From: JANRLF01 sp033762815
GTDB taxonomy: Bacteria; Bacteroidota; Bacteroidia; Chitinophagales; CAIOSU01
Direction of reading: 5' to 3'
Assembly (NCBI GenBank): GCA_033762815.1
Contig: JANRLF010000003.1
Coordinates: 62,001 to 126,000 of the forward strand
DNA length: 64,000 bases
Notes under the pieces: model-generated
Database searches by the model: none
The model's input: the letters and a program-made list of their open reading frames with translations, nothing else
What the model was told of the DNA's origin: nothing
Made by a program: the position numbers and the translations under genes
Shown here: piece by piece, positions 17,164-25,713 of the stretch
Position numbering within the stretch: position 1 is the stretch's first letter
Layout: each line of letters begins with the position of its first letter

Positions 17164-18249
17164 ATGAAAAGTGGAAATACTTATAGAACGATTAAAACAA
17201 ATTTCCCCGTATTTTACAGTATGTCTTGGAAGTCGAGAGGATATGACGGTTGGAATTTCCTTGCAAAGCTGAGTCCTTACAAAGCTTGGAACATATTACT
17301 GGTGTTCGCCTCCTTCCACCTATCACGATTAATCAAGCGGCCCGTCCAATGGGGCCTCCCTTTCAATATTTCCTTCGAGCCTACCACTTCCTGTAATTTG
17401 CGCTGCCCCGAATGCCCCAGTGGCCTGCGTTCCTTTACCCGCAGCACGGGCATGTTAGAAATGGCATTCTTTCAAAAAACTATTGACGAAATGCGGGGCC
17501 ATTTGGCCTACTTGTACCTCTATTTTCAGGGGGAGCCCTATCTGCATCCCCGCTTTTTAGACTTGGTTCGGCATGCTTCCCGTCAAAATATCTATACCGT
17601 TACCTCTACCAATGCCCATTATTTGAACGATGCCAACGCCCGTAAAACGGTGGAATCGGGTTTAGACAGAATCATTATTTCCATTGATGGCACCAGCCAG
17701 GAAACCTACCAAGCTTATCGGGTGGGCGGTAATTTGGAAAAGGTAATTGAAGGCACTAAAAGGCTGCTACACTGGAAAAAGGAGCTACAGTCAAAAACCC
17801 CCTATGTGATTTTCCAATTTCTGGTAGTCAAACCCAATGAACAGGAGGTGCCTGAAGTTTACCGTTTGGCAAAAGAACTGGGCGTGGACGAGGTGAAATT
17901 GAAAACGGCCCAAGTATATGAGTACGAAAAAGGCCATCCATTAATACCCGATAACGACCGTTACGCAAGATATCGACGCAACCCCGATGGCAGCTACTCC
18001 CTGAAAAACAAATTGCTCAACCATTGCTGGAAGTTATGGCATAGTTGCGTCATCACTTGGGATGGAAAGATTGTGCCCTGCTGTTTTGACAAAGATGCGG
18101 CCCACCCTATGGGCGATTTGCAACAACAGCCTTTCACAGCCATTTGGAAAGACGAACCCTACCGCCAGTTCCGGGAAAAGCTGATGGGCAGCAGAAAGTC
18201 CATCGATATTTGCCAAAATTGTACGGAGGGGACCAAAGTATGGGCCTAA
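17164..18249 (+). CDS. Radical SAM protein with SPASM domain
   Basis: A 361-residue enzyme. The CxxxCxxC radical SAM cluster is at Cys77, Cys81 and Cys84 (TTSCNLRCPECPSG), the partial barrel runs to about 260, and a SPASM-type C-terminal region has Cys residues in HSCVITWDGKIVPCC and ICQNC for an auxiliary Fe-S cluster. SPASM enzymes modify peptides, proteins or cell-surface precursors; the substrate is unknown and no precursor peptide is evident nearby. The first 60 residues (SPYKAWNILLVFASFHLSRL) are family-typical. ATG 17164 is used; ATG 17221 (MSWKSRGY) is an alternative. The stop overlaps convergent sua5 by 4 bases. Confidence 0.88.
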   Translation: MKSGNTYRTIKTNFPVFYSMSWKSRGYDGWNFLAKLSPYKAWNILLVFASFHLSRLIKRPVQWGLPFNISFEPTTSCNLRCPECPSGLRSFTRSTGMLEMAFFQKTIDEMRGHLAYLYLYFQGEPYLHPRFLDLVRHASRQNIYTVTSTNAHYLNDANARKTVESGLDRIIISIDGTSQETYQAYRVGGNLEKVIEGTKRLLHWKKELQSKTPYVIFQFLVVKPNEQEVPEVYRLAKELGVDEVKLKTAQVYEYEKGHPLIPDNDRYARYRRNPDGSYSLKNKLLNHCWKLWHSCVITWDGKIVPCCFDKDAAHPMGDLQQQPFTAIWKDEPYRQFREKLMGSRKSIDICQNCTEGTKVWA

Positions 18250-19196
18250 CGGTCAGCAGCGGCCCTTTTTAAACGGTCGTTGATGGCCCTGCCCAAACCA
18301 ATATCCGGCACCCATTCGGCTAGTATTACCTTTCCTTCCATGCTGTCCAACTGGCGTAAATAGGAAAAAACATTTCTTGCTGCTTCGTGCAAATCTCCCT
18401 TAGGGGATAAGACTAACTGACGATTCGGAGCTATAGAAGGATGTGCTTGTTGGAAGCCCAGCACCAATATTTCCGCTAATGGGTACAAAGGTATGTTTGC
18501 GCTTATATCGCCAACTACCACTTGTTTATGGGGTGCATAATGCGATTGCAGCATGCCTGGGGCAAGAATTTCCGAAGATTGGAAAACTGCCACTTCGCCA
18601 GTAAGGGCTTCTATCCGTTCTACTTCCAATCCTCCCGCCCGCAACAGTATTGCCTTATCGTGCTCTATTTTCAAAATGGTCGATTCCAAGCCCACATTGC
18701 AAGCCCCTCCATCTAAAATGTAGCATAGTTGTTCTCCCAATTGTTCCGCTACATGCCCGGCAGTAGTGGGGCTAATGTATCCCGATGGGTTGGCACTAGG
18801 CGCAGCCAAGGGAAAATCCAGCATATTCAGCAAAGCTAATGTCAATGGGTGGCTAGGCATTCTGATGGCAACGGTATCTTGCCCTGCTGTTACCGTATCG
18901 GGAACCTGAGGGGCTTTAGGCAACACCAATGTCAGCGGGCCCGGCCAAAAGGCCTGCGCCAAAATTTCCGCCAAGGGAGGAAAATCGGATACCAGCAGCT
19001 TTGCCTTTTCTATACTAGCCACATGTAAAATCAATGGGTTGAAAGAAGGGCGTTTTTTGGCTTCAAAAATCCTCAATACCGCATCGGCGTCCAATCCATT
19101 TGCCGCCAAGCCATACACCGTTTCCGTAGGAATGGCTACCAAGTTGCCCATTTCAAGGCATTGTTTGGCAAGCATCAAGTCATTCCCTAATTTCAT
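18246..19196 (-). CDS. sua5: L-threonylcarbamoyladenylate synthase (Sua5/YrdC/YwlC)
   Basis: Makes threonylcarbamoyl-AMP from Thr, bicarbonate and ATP, the first step of t6A37 tRNA modification in the cytoplasm. The 316-residue product has the YrdC domain (about 5-190) with PTETVYGLAANGLD, KKRPSFNPLILHV and the SANPSGYISPTTAGHV strand, plus the C-terminal Sua5 domain (about 210-316, APGMLQSHYAPHK linker). The window also has tsaB, a partner in the second t6A step. ATG 19196 is used; the frame extends to a TTG at 19214. The divergent nuclease starts only 11 bases away. Confidence 0.93.
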   Translation of the reverse strand: MKLGNDLMLAKQCLEMGNLVAIPTETVYGLAANGLDADAVLRIFEAKKRPSFNPLILHVASIEKAKLLVSDFPPLAEILAQAFWPGPLTLVLPKAPQVPDTVTAGQDTVAIRMPSHPLTLALLNMLDFPLAAPSANPSGYISPTTAGHVAEQLGEQLCYILDGGACNVGLESTILKIEHDKAILLRAGGLEVERIEALTGEVAVFQSSEILAPGMLQSHYAPHKQVVVGDISANIPLYPLAEILVLGFQQAHPSIAPNRQLVLSPKGDLHEAARNVFSYLRQLDSMEGKVILAEWVPDIGLGRAINDRLKRAAADR

Positions 19197-19207
19197 GCTG
19201 ATATACG

Positions 19208-20065
19208 ATGGCAAGGGGCAAAAATAATCAATCGCTAATTGTACTGCTGCTGTTTATAATCCTTGTGGCGGGCATAGCCCTTGTTTGGTACCTTCATCGG
19301 CAAAAGTCATCTGGTACCGCTTCTTCGGTCAACATTAATCCCCAACCGCAGATTACTTGGGAACTGGGTAAGCTTTTACCACAAAATGGCCATTGCGACC
19401 AAATCGTAAAGCACCGCTATTATACCCTTTGCTATAATGAAACCAGGGAGCAAGCCGATTGGGTAATGTACCGATTGACCGAGGAAATGACCTACGGCAC
19501 TGAGGAACGAACCGATAATTTCAGGCAGGATAAAGATGTAATAACAGGCTCTGCACGACCGGAAGATTACAAAAAGTCGGGATTTGATAAAGGGCATTTG
19601 GTACCGGCAGGGGATATGAAATGGAACGAAGAAGCAATGTCCGAAACTTTCCTGATGAGCAATATGAGCCCACAACGTAAGGAGTTGAACCGGGGCATTT
19701 GGAAGGAGCTCGAAGAACAAGTGCGCGATTGGGCAAGGGATTATGATGAATTGTATGTAGTTGCTGGCCCACTATATTCCAATAACAGCCTCGAAATTGG
19801 TAAAGGGGTAGACGTGCCCGCCTACTACTTTAAGGTGGTGGTGGATGCCAGTTATCCGGAATACAAAAGCATTGCTTTTCTTTTTAGGAATGAGGGTTCA
19901 GAAAGGCCGGTCTACGAGTTTGCCTTAAGCGTCGATTCATTGGAAAGCATCAGCGGTTTCGATTTTTTACCTGCCCTGCCCGATAAAACGGAAACCGAAA
20001 TTGAATCAAAATGTGATATATTTAAATGGTTTTCAAAAGACACCTGGCATGCAAGCACTCCCTAA
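19208..20065 (+). CDS. DNA/RNA non-specific endonuclease, membrane-anchored or secreted
   Basis: A 285-residue nuclease of the NucA/EndoG beta-beta-alpha-metal family. A signal-anchor helix (about 11-30) follows a basic N-terminus, placing the catalytic domain outside the cytoplasm. The catalytic motif is DKGHLVPAGDM (family D-R/K-G-H), with general-base His, and the Mg2+-binding Asn/Glu region NMSPQRKELNRGIWKELEE. It degrades nucleic acid for scavenging or defence. The C-terminus overlaps the next gene by 17 bases. Its start lies 11 bases from the divergent sua5 start, so the promoter must lie inside sua5. Confidence 0.9.
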   Translation: MARGKNNQSLIVLLLFIILVAGIALVWYLHRQKSSGTASSVNINPQPQITWELGKLLPQNGHCDQIVKHRYYTLCYNETREQADWVMYRLTEEMTYGTEERTDNFRQDKDVITGSARPEDYKKSGFDKGHLVPAGDMKWNEEAMSETFLMSNMSPQRKELNRGIWKELEEQVRDWARDYDELYVVAGPLYSNNSLEIGKGVDVPAYYFKVVVDASYPEYKSIAFLFRNEGSERPVYEFALSVDSLESISGFDFLPALPDKTETEIESKCDIFKWFSKDTWHASTP

Positions 20066-20729
20066 AATCATTTACCAATTGACCAAACTGGCCATTGTGG
20101 CTGCTTTTATAGGGGCTGTGGCAGACGTACTGTTGTTGTACAATCCTGAAGGGGGCTATGAAAACGGGGATTATTTCTTCCTTACCCAAATATCGAATTT
20201 CCGGCTGTTGGCTGGCCATTATATCGGCATATTTTTTATTCCACTTGCCATGATGGGCTTGCTGCATGTATATCATTGCCTGAAGCCCGCGGGAGTAACC
20301 TTGGCAGCGGGTATTTGCATGGCCACATTGTATCTTGGCTACCCAGGGGTGGTCTTTCACGGAACCGTAGCCTTTACGGCCAATTTTTTAAAGTTGATGA
20401 TTAATGGCGATACCAACATTAACTCCTTGATGCCCTATATCCGGATGCTGTCCGACCCCTTGGCAATCTTTATGCCCTTGGCATTCATGACCGTTTCGGG
20501 CTTATTCGTATATACCGTCATCCGCAGGCAAACCCGCTATAAACGCTGGATGCTGTTTTGCAACCCGCTTACTTTCTACAGCATTTTTCTGGTCTCCTAT
20601 ATCGTGGTTCCCCCTGTAGGGGAAATACTGCTCCCCGCTGGGTTCAACCTTTCCTTCGGCCTGTTTTTCCTTTGTTCTTTGGCTGCCGAAAAGAAGGCTG
20701 ACTATACCACATTGGCCTATAGTTCTTAA
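20049..20729 (+). CDS. Six-helix membrane protein, DUF6796-like
   Basis: A 226-residue polytopic membrane protein with about six helices (about 12-30, 55-75, 83-103, 115-130, 150-172, 185-205). The first is followed by VLLLYNPEGGYENGDYFFL. The overall pattern resembles the DUF6796 family of Bacteroidota, but I am not certain. ATG 20049 is used and overlaps the nuclease stop by 17 bases; an in-frame TTG at 20001 is less likely. The tight overlap suggests one transcript with the nuclease, then the SDR gene 9 bases on. Function unknown. Confidence 0.6.
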   Translation: MQALPKIIYQLTKLAIVAAFIGAVADVLLLYNPEGGYENGDYFFLTQISNFRLLAGHYIGIFFIPLAMMGLLHVYHCLKPAGVTLAAGICMATLYLGYPGVVFHGTVAFTANFLKLMINGDTNINSLMPYIRMLSDPLAIFMPLAFMTVSGLFVYTVIRRQTRYKRWMLFCNPLTFYSIFLVSYIVVPPVGEILLPAGFNLSFGLFFLCSLAAEKKADYTTLAYSS

Positions 20730-20738
20730 CTTTCGGCC

Positions 20739-21524
20739 ATGGATTTGAATTTAGCAGGCAAGCATGCTTTGGTTGGCGGCGGCAGTAAGGGCATTGGTTA
20801 TGCAGCGGCGGTAGAGTTGGCACTGTTGGGGGCAAGTGTTACCTTAATGGCCCGCAATGAAACGGATCTTCAAAAAGCGGTGGAAAGTTTGGATACCCGC
20901 CAAGGCCAGCAACATGGTTTTTTGGCAGTGGATATGGGTCAAACCGATGCGTTACAGAAACAGCTTAGCCAACTGGTAGCCGAAAAGCCCATCCACATTT
21001 TGGTAAATAACACGGGTGGCCCTCCTGGAGGATTGGCCCATGAGGCCGCATTAGCCGAATACCTGCAAGCCTTTACCAATCACCTGTTGGCCAACCAACT
21101 ACTGGTGCAGGCGGTATGGCCCGGTATGAAGGCTGCTGGTTATGGTAGGATTATCAATGTCATTTCCACCTCTGTAAAACAGCCTTTGCCCAATTTGGGT
21201 GTTTCCAACACCATTAGAGGAGCGGTGGCCAACTGGGCCAAAACCTTAGCCAACGAACTGGGCCAATATGGCATTACGGTGAACAATATATTGCCAGGCG
21301 CAACATCTACCGATAGATTGGCGGCTATTGTACAAAACAAGTCCAACAAAACTGGACTTTCGGCGGATATTCTGGAAGCCGAAATGAAAGCAGAAATCCC
21401 AGCGAGAAGATTTGCTGAGCCCAAGGAGTTGGGTGCTGCCATTGCCTTCTTGGCTAGCCCTGCAGCGGCATACATTAATGGCATCAACCTGCCCGTGGAT
21501 GGCGGCAGAACCGGAAGTTTATAA
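20739..21524 (+). CDS. Short-chain dehydrogenase/reductase with atypical active site
   Basis: A 261-residue Rossmann-fold oxidoreductase. The nucleotide-binding motif GGGSKGIG (13-20), NNTGGPPGG (90-98, NNAG-like) and the active-site strand VISTSVKQP (141-149) are clear, and the C-terminus INGINLPVDGGRTGS is classical. The usual catalytic YxxxK is replaced by S-N-T-I-R at 156-160 (GVSNTIRGAV), so the Tyr and Lys are both missing. Related SDRs with SNxxR occur widely and may be reductases with altered chemistry. It lies 9 bases after the membrane protein, and its stop overlaps the next start (TAATG). Confidence 0.88.
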   Translation: MDLNLAGKHALVGGGSKGIGYAAAVELALLGASVTLMARNETDLQKAVESLDTRQGQQHGFLAVDMGQTDALQKQLSQLVAEKPIHILVNNTGGPPGGLAHEAALAEYLQAFTNHLLANQLLVQAVWPGMKAAGYGRIINVISTSVKQPLPNLGVSNTIRGAVANWAKTLANELGQYGITVNNILPGATSTDRLAAIVQNKSNKTGLSADILEAEMKAEIPARRFAEPKELGAAIAFLASPAAAYINGINLPVDGGRTGSL

Positions 21525-22801
21525 TGGTGAAAGGAAGATTATCTCTTGGCTTAGAAAGCTACCAAATAGTACTAGCGGCGCTAATGCTGCTAGAGTGTTT
21601 GATGCTTACCTATTGGAAGGGATTTCTTGGCCCCTACGTTTCTCCCGTTCTCCTTTTTTTTGTTGGCATTAGCATTGGCGTACTTCCTTTAATTGCTGAT
21701 ATCAAGGAGTCCGAAAGGAGCAGCCATACGATTTTCAATGGCCAAAAGGGAATTCTTATGTTTTTTGCAGGTTGCTTTGTAGCAGTGATGAGTATTAGGT
21801 CGATTTTTACCGATTATGCTATTGATGCCAAATATTCGGATATCATACCCCAAATACAAACCATGGTAAGCCGCCTACTACATGGGCAGCTGCCTTATCA
21901 AATTATCCATTTTCAAAATTATGACCTCTTCCCAACCTATCAGCCCTTACAGTGGCTGCCCTTTACCCTTGCCGAATGGGGCCATTTTGATTATCGATGG
22001 ATTGCCTTGGCAATATGGCTGCTGGCAGTGGGAGTTTTTGTGTGGAAAGCGGTGAAAATAGGCCACCCAATGGTTTACTTACAAACGGCATTGCCCTTCT
22101 TATTCTTTATTTTCATAAAGGCCAAAGAACCCACTCTTTTCGCTTGGACTATGGAGATTATGATAGCGGGCTATTACCTGTTGCTGGCATTGTCTATTTC
22201 CAGCAGGTCCATATATATTATTGCAGGTGGCATTATCCTTTGCCTGCTTTCCAGATACTCTTTGGTTTTTTGGCTGCCCTTGTACTTTTTGGTCTTGCTC
22301 TTTTCTTGGAATCGGCAACGGACCCTAATGGCCGCAGGCTTAGTATTGATTGGGGTTTTGCTTATTTATGTATTGCCTTTTCTTTCGCAAGATGCGGGTA
22401 TATTCATTAAGGGATATCAATACCATACCGGTGCCGCGCTAGGGGAGTGGCAACATTACGATGGCGGCACTAAGCCCCACCACTTGTTTCAAGGCATTGG
22501 TTTCGCCTGTTATTTCTTCGACTTCGCTCCGGGTAATTTGGAGCAAAAACTGTCCTTACTAAAAATGGTACACCTTGCATTAAGTGGCAGCGTGGTAATA
22601 CTTTTGGGGCTGCTGTACTTTTTTAAGTTGCGCACCTACTTGGAGCCACGCAGGTTTTTGCTAGCTAGCCTGAACATTTACCTAGTGGTGTTTTACAGCT
22701 TTATACAGATACCCTACCAATACTTAATGATAGTGCCTTTGTTTGCAAGCCTACCGCTATTGCTACCCCCCGCTCAACTGGCCACTGCTGCGGCCGATTG
22801 A
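21524..22801 (+). CDS. Polytopic membrane protein, probable GT-C/GT87-like glycosyltransferase
   Basis: A 425-residue inner-membrane protein with about ten hydrophobic helices. The loop after the second to third helix contains DYAIDAKYSDIIPQIQTMVSR then LLHGQLPYQIIHF, and YQPLQWLPFTLAEW follows; this acidic, aromatic loop and the repeated helices resemble polyprenyl-phosphate-dependent mannosyltransferases (GT87, DUF2029), though similarity is weak. The start overlaps the SDR stop by one base. The 3' end overlaps the convergent potassium channel by 28 bases. Acceptor and donor unknown. Confidence 0.6.
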   Translation: MVKGRLSLGLESYQIVLAALMLLECLMLTYWKGFLGPYVSPVLLFFVGISIGVLPLIADIKESERSSHTIFNGQKGILMFFAGCFVAVMSIRSIFTDYAIDAKYSDIIPQIQTMVSRLLHGQLPYQIIHFQNYDLFPTYQPLQWLPFTLAEWGHFDYRWIALAIWLLAVGVFVWKAVKIGHPMVYLQTALPFLFFIFIKAKEPTLFAWTMEIMIAGYYLLLALSISSRSIYIIAGGIILCLLSRYSLVFWLPLYFLVLLFSWNRQRTLMAAGLVLIGVLLIYVLPFLSQDAGIFIKGYQYHTGAALGEWQHYDGGTKPHHLFQGIGFACYFFDFAPGNLEQKLSLLKMVHLALSGSVVILLGLLYFFKLRTYLEPRRFLLASLNIYLVVFYSFIQIPYQYLMIVPLFASLPLLLPPAQLATAAAD

Positions 22802-23748
22802 TTTTCTTTCACCTCCACGTTTGCCTCCAATAAATCATAAGCATGTATGTTGTTAATATCCATCACGGTTACGCCATGCTCATCCGTGTCATATGCCTTT
22901 CTAAACTTCGCATTGTGCACTATCTCGTTAAACTTATAGGAGTAGCGGGTATATACTACCTGCCCGAAAGTATCGTCAAATCCCTTAATTAAAATCAATA
23001 TTTCAATGTCCAGTTGCTGCATTTCCTTTGCACTCATACCCATTAAGGGGCTTTCGTCATTAATAGGATGCACCAAGGTCCAGTTCAAAGGAAAAAAGTG
23101 GATATAAGCCGTTTCAAGGGGCAAGGAATAATAAATCCTTCTGGAAGGGTCATATTTGTCCTTGGCCATTAGCATTACTTTAGCCTCCAATTCCATCAGC
23201 ACATTATGTCTTCTATTGGCAATGCGAAACTGCAAGCTGGTAAGGCCGTCACGATAGGGGGAAATCAGCGCATTCTCGCTAAACAGTATTTTGGAGGACG
23301 GACGGGCAAAGCGGGCGAAAATCAATCCCGTCAACAAGGCAAAACTCGACAAGCCCACAAAAGCCTCAGCAGAAGAAACCAAGCTTACCATCATCCCTTT
23401 CGGGGCAATGGCACCATAGCCTACGGAGGTGAAAGTTTGGAAGCTGAAAAACAAAGCGCTCATGAACTGGCTAAATGGCGTTTCCATATCGGCACCTTGC
23501 AAATGCCCCACTCCCAATGCCGTATAAATCAGCGCAAAAGCTATGTTTATCAATACATAGGAGCCAAACATGAGCCCCAAGAACTTTAACCAAGAGATAT
23601 TGATTAGATAATAGTATAGGTTTTTCCCAACGGAATCCAAGCCGATGCGCTTGACGTTAAATGAGCCGTCTTTATTTATAATGCGTCGGTTGCCCGTAAG
23701 GAACTTCTCCCCAAGCCCGGGGTCATGCAGGTTTTTGAAAATGGCCAT
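22774..23748 (-). CDS. KirBac-type inward-rectifier potassium channel
   Basis: A 324-residue channel subunit. Helices flank the pore (about 57-78 and 120-140), with the selectivity filter TSVGYG at 107-112 (FQTFTSVGYGAIAP). The slide helix region is near 45-55, and the C-terminal cytoplasmic immunoglobulin-like domain (about 150-310) contains LQFRIANRRHNVLMELEAKV and PLNWTLVHPINDESPL, as in KirBac channels. Such tetramers conduct K+ across the inner membrane, gated by lipids or ligands. ATG 23748 gives a family-typical N-terminus (MAIFKNLHDPGLGEKF); the frame extends upstream with unlikely sequence. TATATTTA just upstream on the minus strand could be its -10. Confidence 0.93.
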   Translation of the reverse strand: MAIFKNLHDPGLGEKFLTGNRRIINKDGSFNVKRIGLDSVGKNLYYYLINISWLKFLGLMFGSYVLINIAFALIYTALGVGHLQGADMETPFSQFMSALFFSFQTFTSVGYGAIAPKGMMVSLVSSAEAFVGLSSFALLTGLIFARFARPSSKILFSENALISPYRDGLTSLQFRIANRRHNVLMELEAKVMLMAKDKYDPSRRIYYSLPLETAYIHFFPLNWTLVHPINDESPLMGMSAKEMQQLDIEILILIKGFDDTFGQVVYTRYSYKFNEIVHNAKFRKAYDTDEHGVTVMDINNIHAYDLLEANVEVKENQSAAAVAS

Positions 23749-24011
23749 ACGCTGATACTTTGAAATAAATATACGACGAAGCGGCCCATATACTAAAATG
23801 GATTGAATATCCTTACTGGTGGAGTGTAGGGCTTCTAATCGGGAAATAAGCAAATATTTGTAAATTCCGAACAGCAATTGAGTTGATGAAAAACTCAACA
23901 AAAACCTCGTAATTGGTTGAAATAGGAAAACAATCCGAATTTTCTAAATCCCTACCCTATAGTCCGCACTTCATATCCCATTGAAGTAACTTCGAACCAA
24001 AGTTGGCAAAC

Positions 24012-25496
24012 ATGGCTGAACAGAATGAGCTTTTTCAATTGATAAAATCACTTAATCGGAATGAGAAGGGCTATTTTCGAAAGTTTACCAAACTGAATAG
24101 CGAAAACGAAGACAATAATTACCTGCGCCTGTTTGATGCCATTGATGCACAAGAAGTGTACGATGAAACCGAAATAAGGGAGTTTTTTAAAGAGCAGAAG
24201 TTTGTACAGCAATTGCATGTTACCAAAAACTATCTGTTTAAACTCATTTTAAAAAGCCTTCGAAACTACAATTCAACCACTACTGCCTCCATTCAAATCA
24301 ATGAGCTGCTTACTGAAACGGAAGTATTGATTAGCAAGCAAATGTTCAAGGCTGCAAAGAAGCATTTACAAAAGGCACGTAAACTGGCTTTGGAAAGTTG
24401 TAAGAATAATTATTTGCCAATTATACAGCGGTGGGAGGATGGCTTGCATATTGCCAACCGTTTTCAAGACATTGATGACCATGAGTTCAATAGCTTTCGC
24501 CAATCATTCCTTGAAACTTTTGACGACATTAAGACCACTGCTGAGTATGAAATGCTGTATGCCCAACTAATAAGGCTATATGCTAAAAAGCGCACCGTAA
24601 AGAACCCGAATGACAAACTGGAGTTTGATGCCATTGTGCAACACCCATTAATCGCTAACCCTCCCAAAAGTATCGGCCTTTATACCAAGATGGTGCGGCT
24701 TGATTTGCTGGCGTTTTACTATAGTGCCAATGCCGACCAAAAAACTTATGCCGAGGTAAATGACCAGATTCTAAAATTACTGTCTGCCCATCCCGAATAT
24801 ACTCACCACGTACCCTATAGCCTTATTCATGCCCTGCAGAACACCATCAATGCATACACAGCAGTGGGGAATTTTGCGGAAGTACCAGCCTTGATAAATC
24901 GACTCAGCGCTTTGAAACCGCGTTTTGAAAGAGACCGTATTAGTCAAGCAGCAGTATTGCTCAATGTACAGATATCTTATTATTTGCGCACTGGGCAATT
25001 TTCAGATGCGAAGAACTACATTGAAACCAATTCGGCACATATAGAGAAAGTACTTGCGGCATTGCCTGCATATTCCCGTTATGGGCAAAAATTGAAGCTA
25101 GCGGCCATATATATTTTTAGCAAAGATTATGATAAGGCGCTGCTGCATATCAACCAGATATTGCAAGCTAAAGAAATCATGCAGTTTTCATTGTACGAAG
25201 AGGCTAAGGTATGGTCGGTAATAGCACATTATGAGCTAAAAAACTATGCATTGATGCCCCACTTACTACTTTCACTTACTCGCTTACTAATTAGGAAGAA
25301 ACGGCATACCCCTTTTGAACAAGTATTTCTGCAAAATTTTAGAAAGCTCTCCAGTCTTAAAAATGAGCAGGACATCCTGCACTTTTTAAAAAGATTTCAC
25401 GAGGATTTGAAAAGCACCATTTCCAATAATCCAAGTTTTATTACCTCCGAGCAAAAAGAGATTTCTTTATGGCTGGCCCATAAAGCCCAAGTATAA
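24012..25496 (+). CDS. Conserved helical (TPR-like) hypothetical protein
   Basis: A 494-residue soluble, almost wholly helical protein. It starts MAEQNELFQLIKSLNRNEKGYFRKF, a helix-turn-helix-like N-terminus, and continues in paired antiparallel helices that resemble degenerate tetratricopeptide repeats (for example LYAQLIRLYAKKRTVKNPND and KYALLHINQILQAKE-like stretches around 370-420). It has no signal peptide or membrane span. I recognise the form as a Bacteroidota-conserved hypothetical, with no assigned function. The in-frame TTG at 24003 is rejected in favour of ATG 24012. It is divergent from the channel. Confidence 0.75.
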   Translation: MAEQNELFQLIKSLNRNEKGYFRKFTKLNSENEDNNYLRLFDAIDAQEVYDETEIREFFKEQKFVQQLHVTKNYLFKLILKSLRNYNSTTTASIQINELLTETEVLISKQMFKAAKKHLQKARKLALESCKNNYLPIIQRWEDGLHIANRFQDIDDHEFNSFRQSFLETFDDIKTTAEYEMLYAQLIRLYAKKRTVKNPNDKLEFDAIVQHPLIANPPKSIGLYTKMVRLDLLAFYYSANADQKTYAEVNDQILKLLSAHPEYTHHVPYSLIHALQNTINAYTAVGNFAEVPALINRLSALKPRFERDRISQAAVLLNVQISYYLRTGQFSDAKNYIETNSAHIEKVLAALPAYSRYGQKLKLAAIYIFSKDYDKALLHINQILQAKEIMQFSLYEEAKVWSVIAHYELKNYALMPHLLLSLTRLLIRKKRHTPFEQVFLQNFRKLSSLKNEQDILHFLKRFHEDLKSTISNNPSFITSEQKEISLWLAHKAQV

Positions 25497-25713
25497 ACTG
25501 CCCATTCGCTTCCCCAACAGCGTGGACGAAATCCATCATTCGTTAATAGTGTTTTAATATCTTTTTTCTATTTCGCTATAAAATCGGTTGGCTAATAGCC
25601 TTGTACAAATCTCGATTAGCCTAGTATTAATGTTTGGGAATATGGCACTGGCATTGCACATGGGGTGGACATGAATTCTTTTCTTCATTTCATATTTCCA
25701 AAAAAACTCTTTT

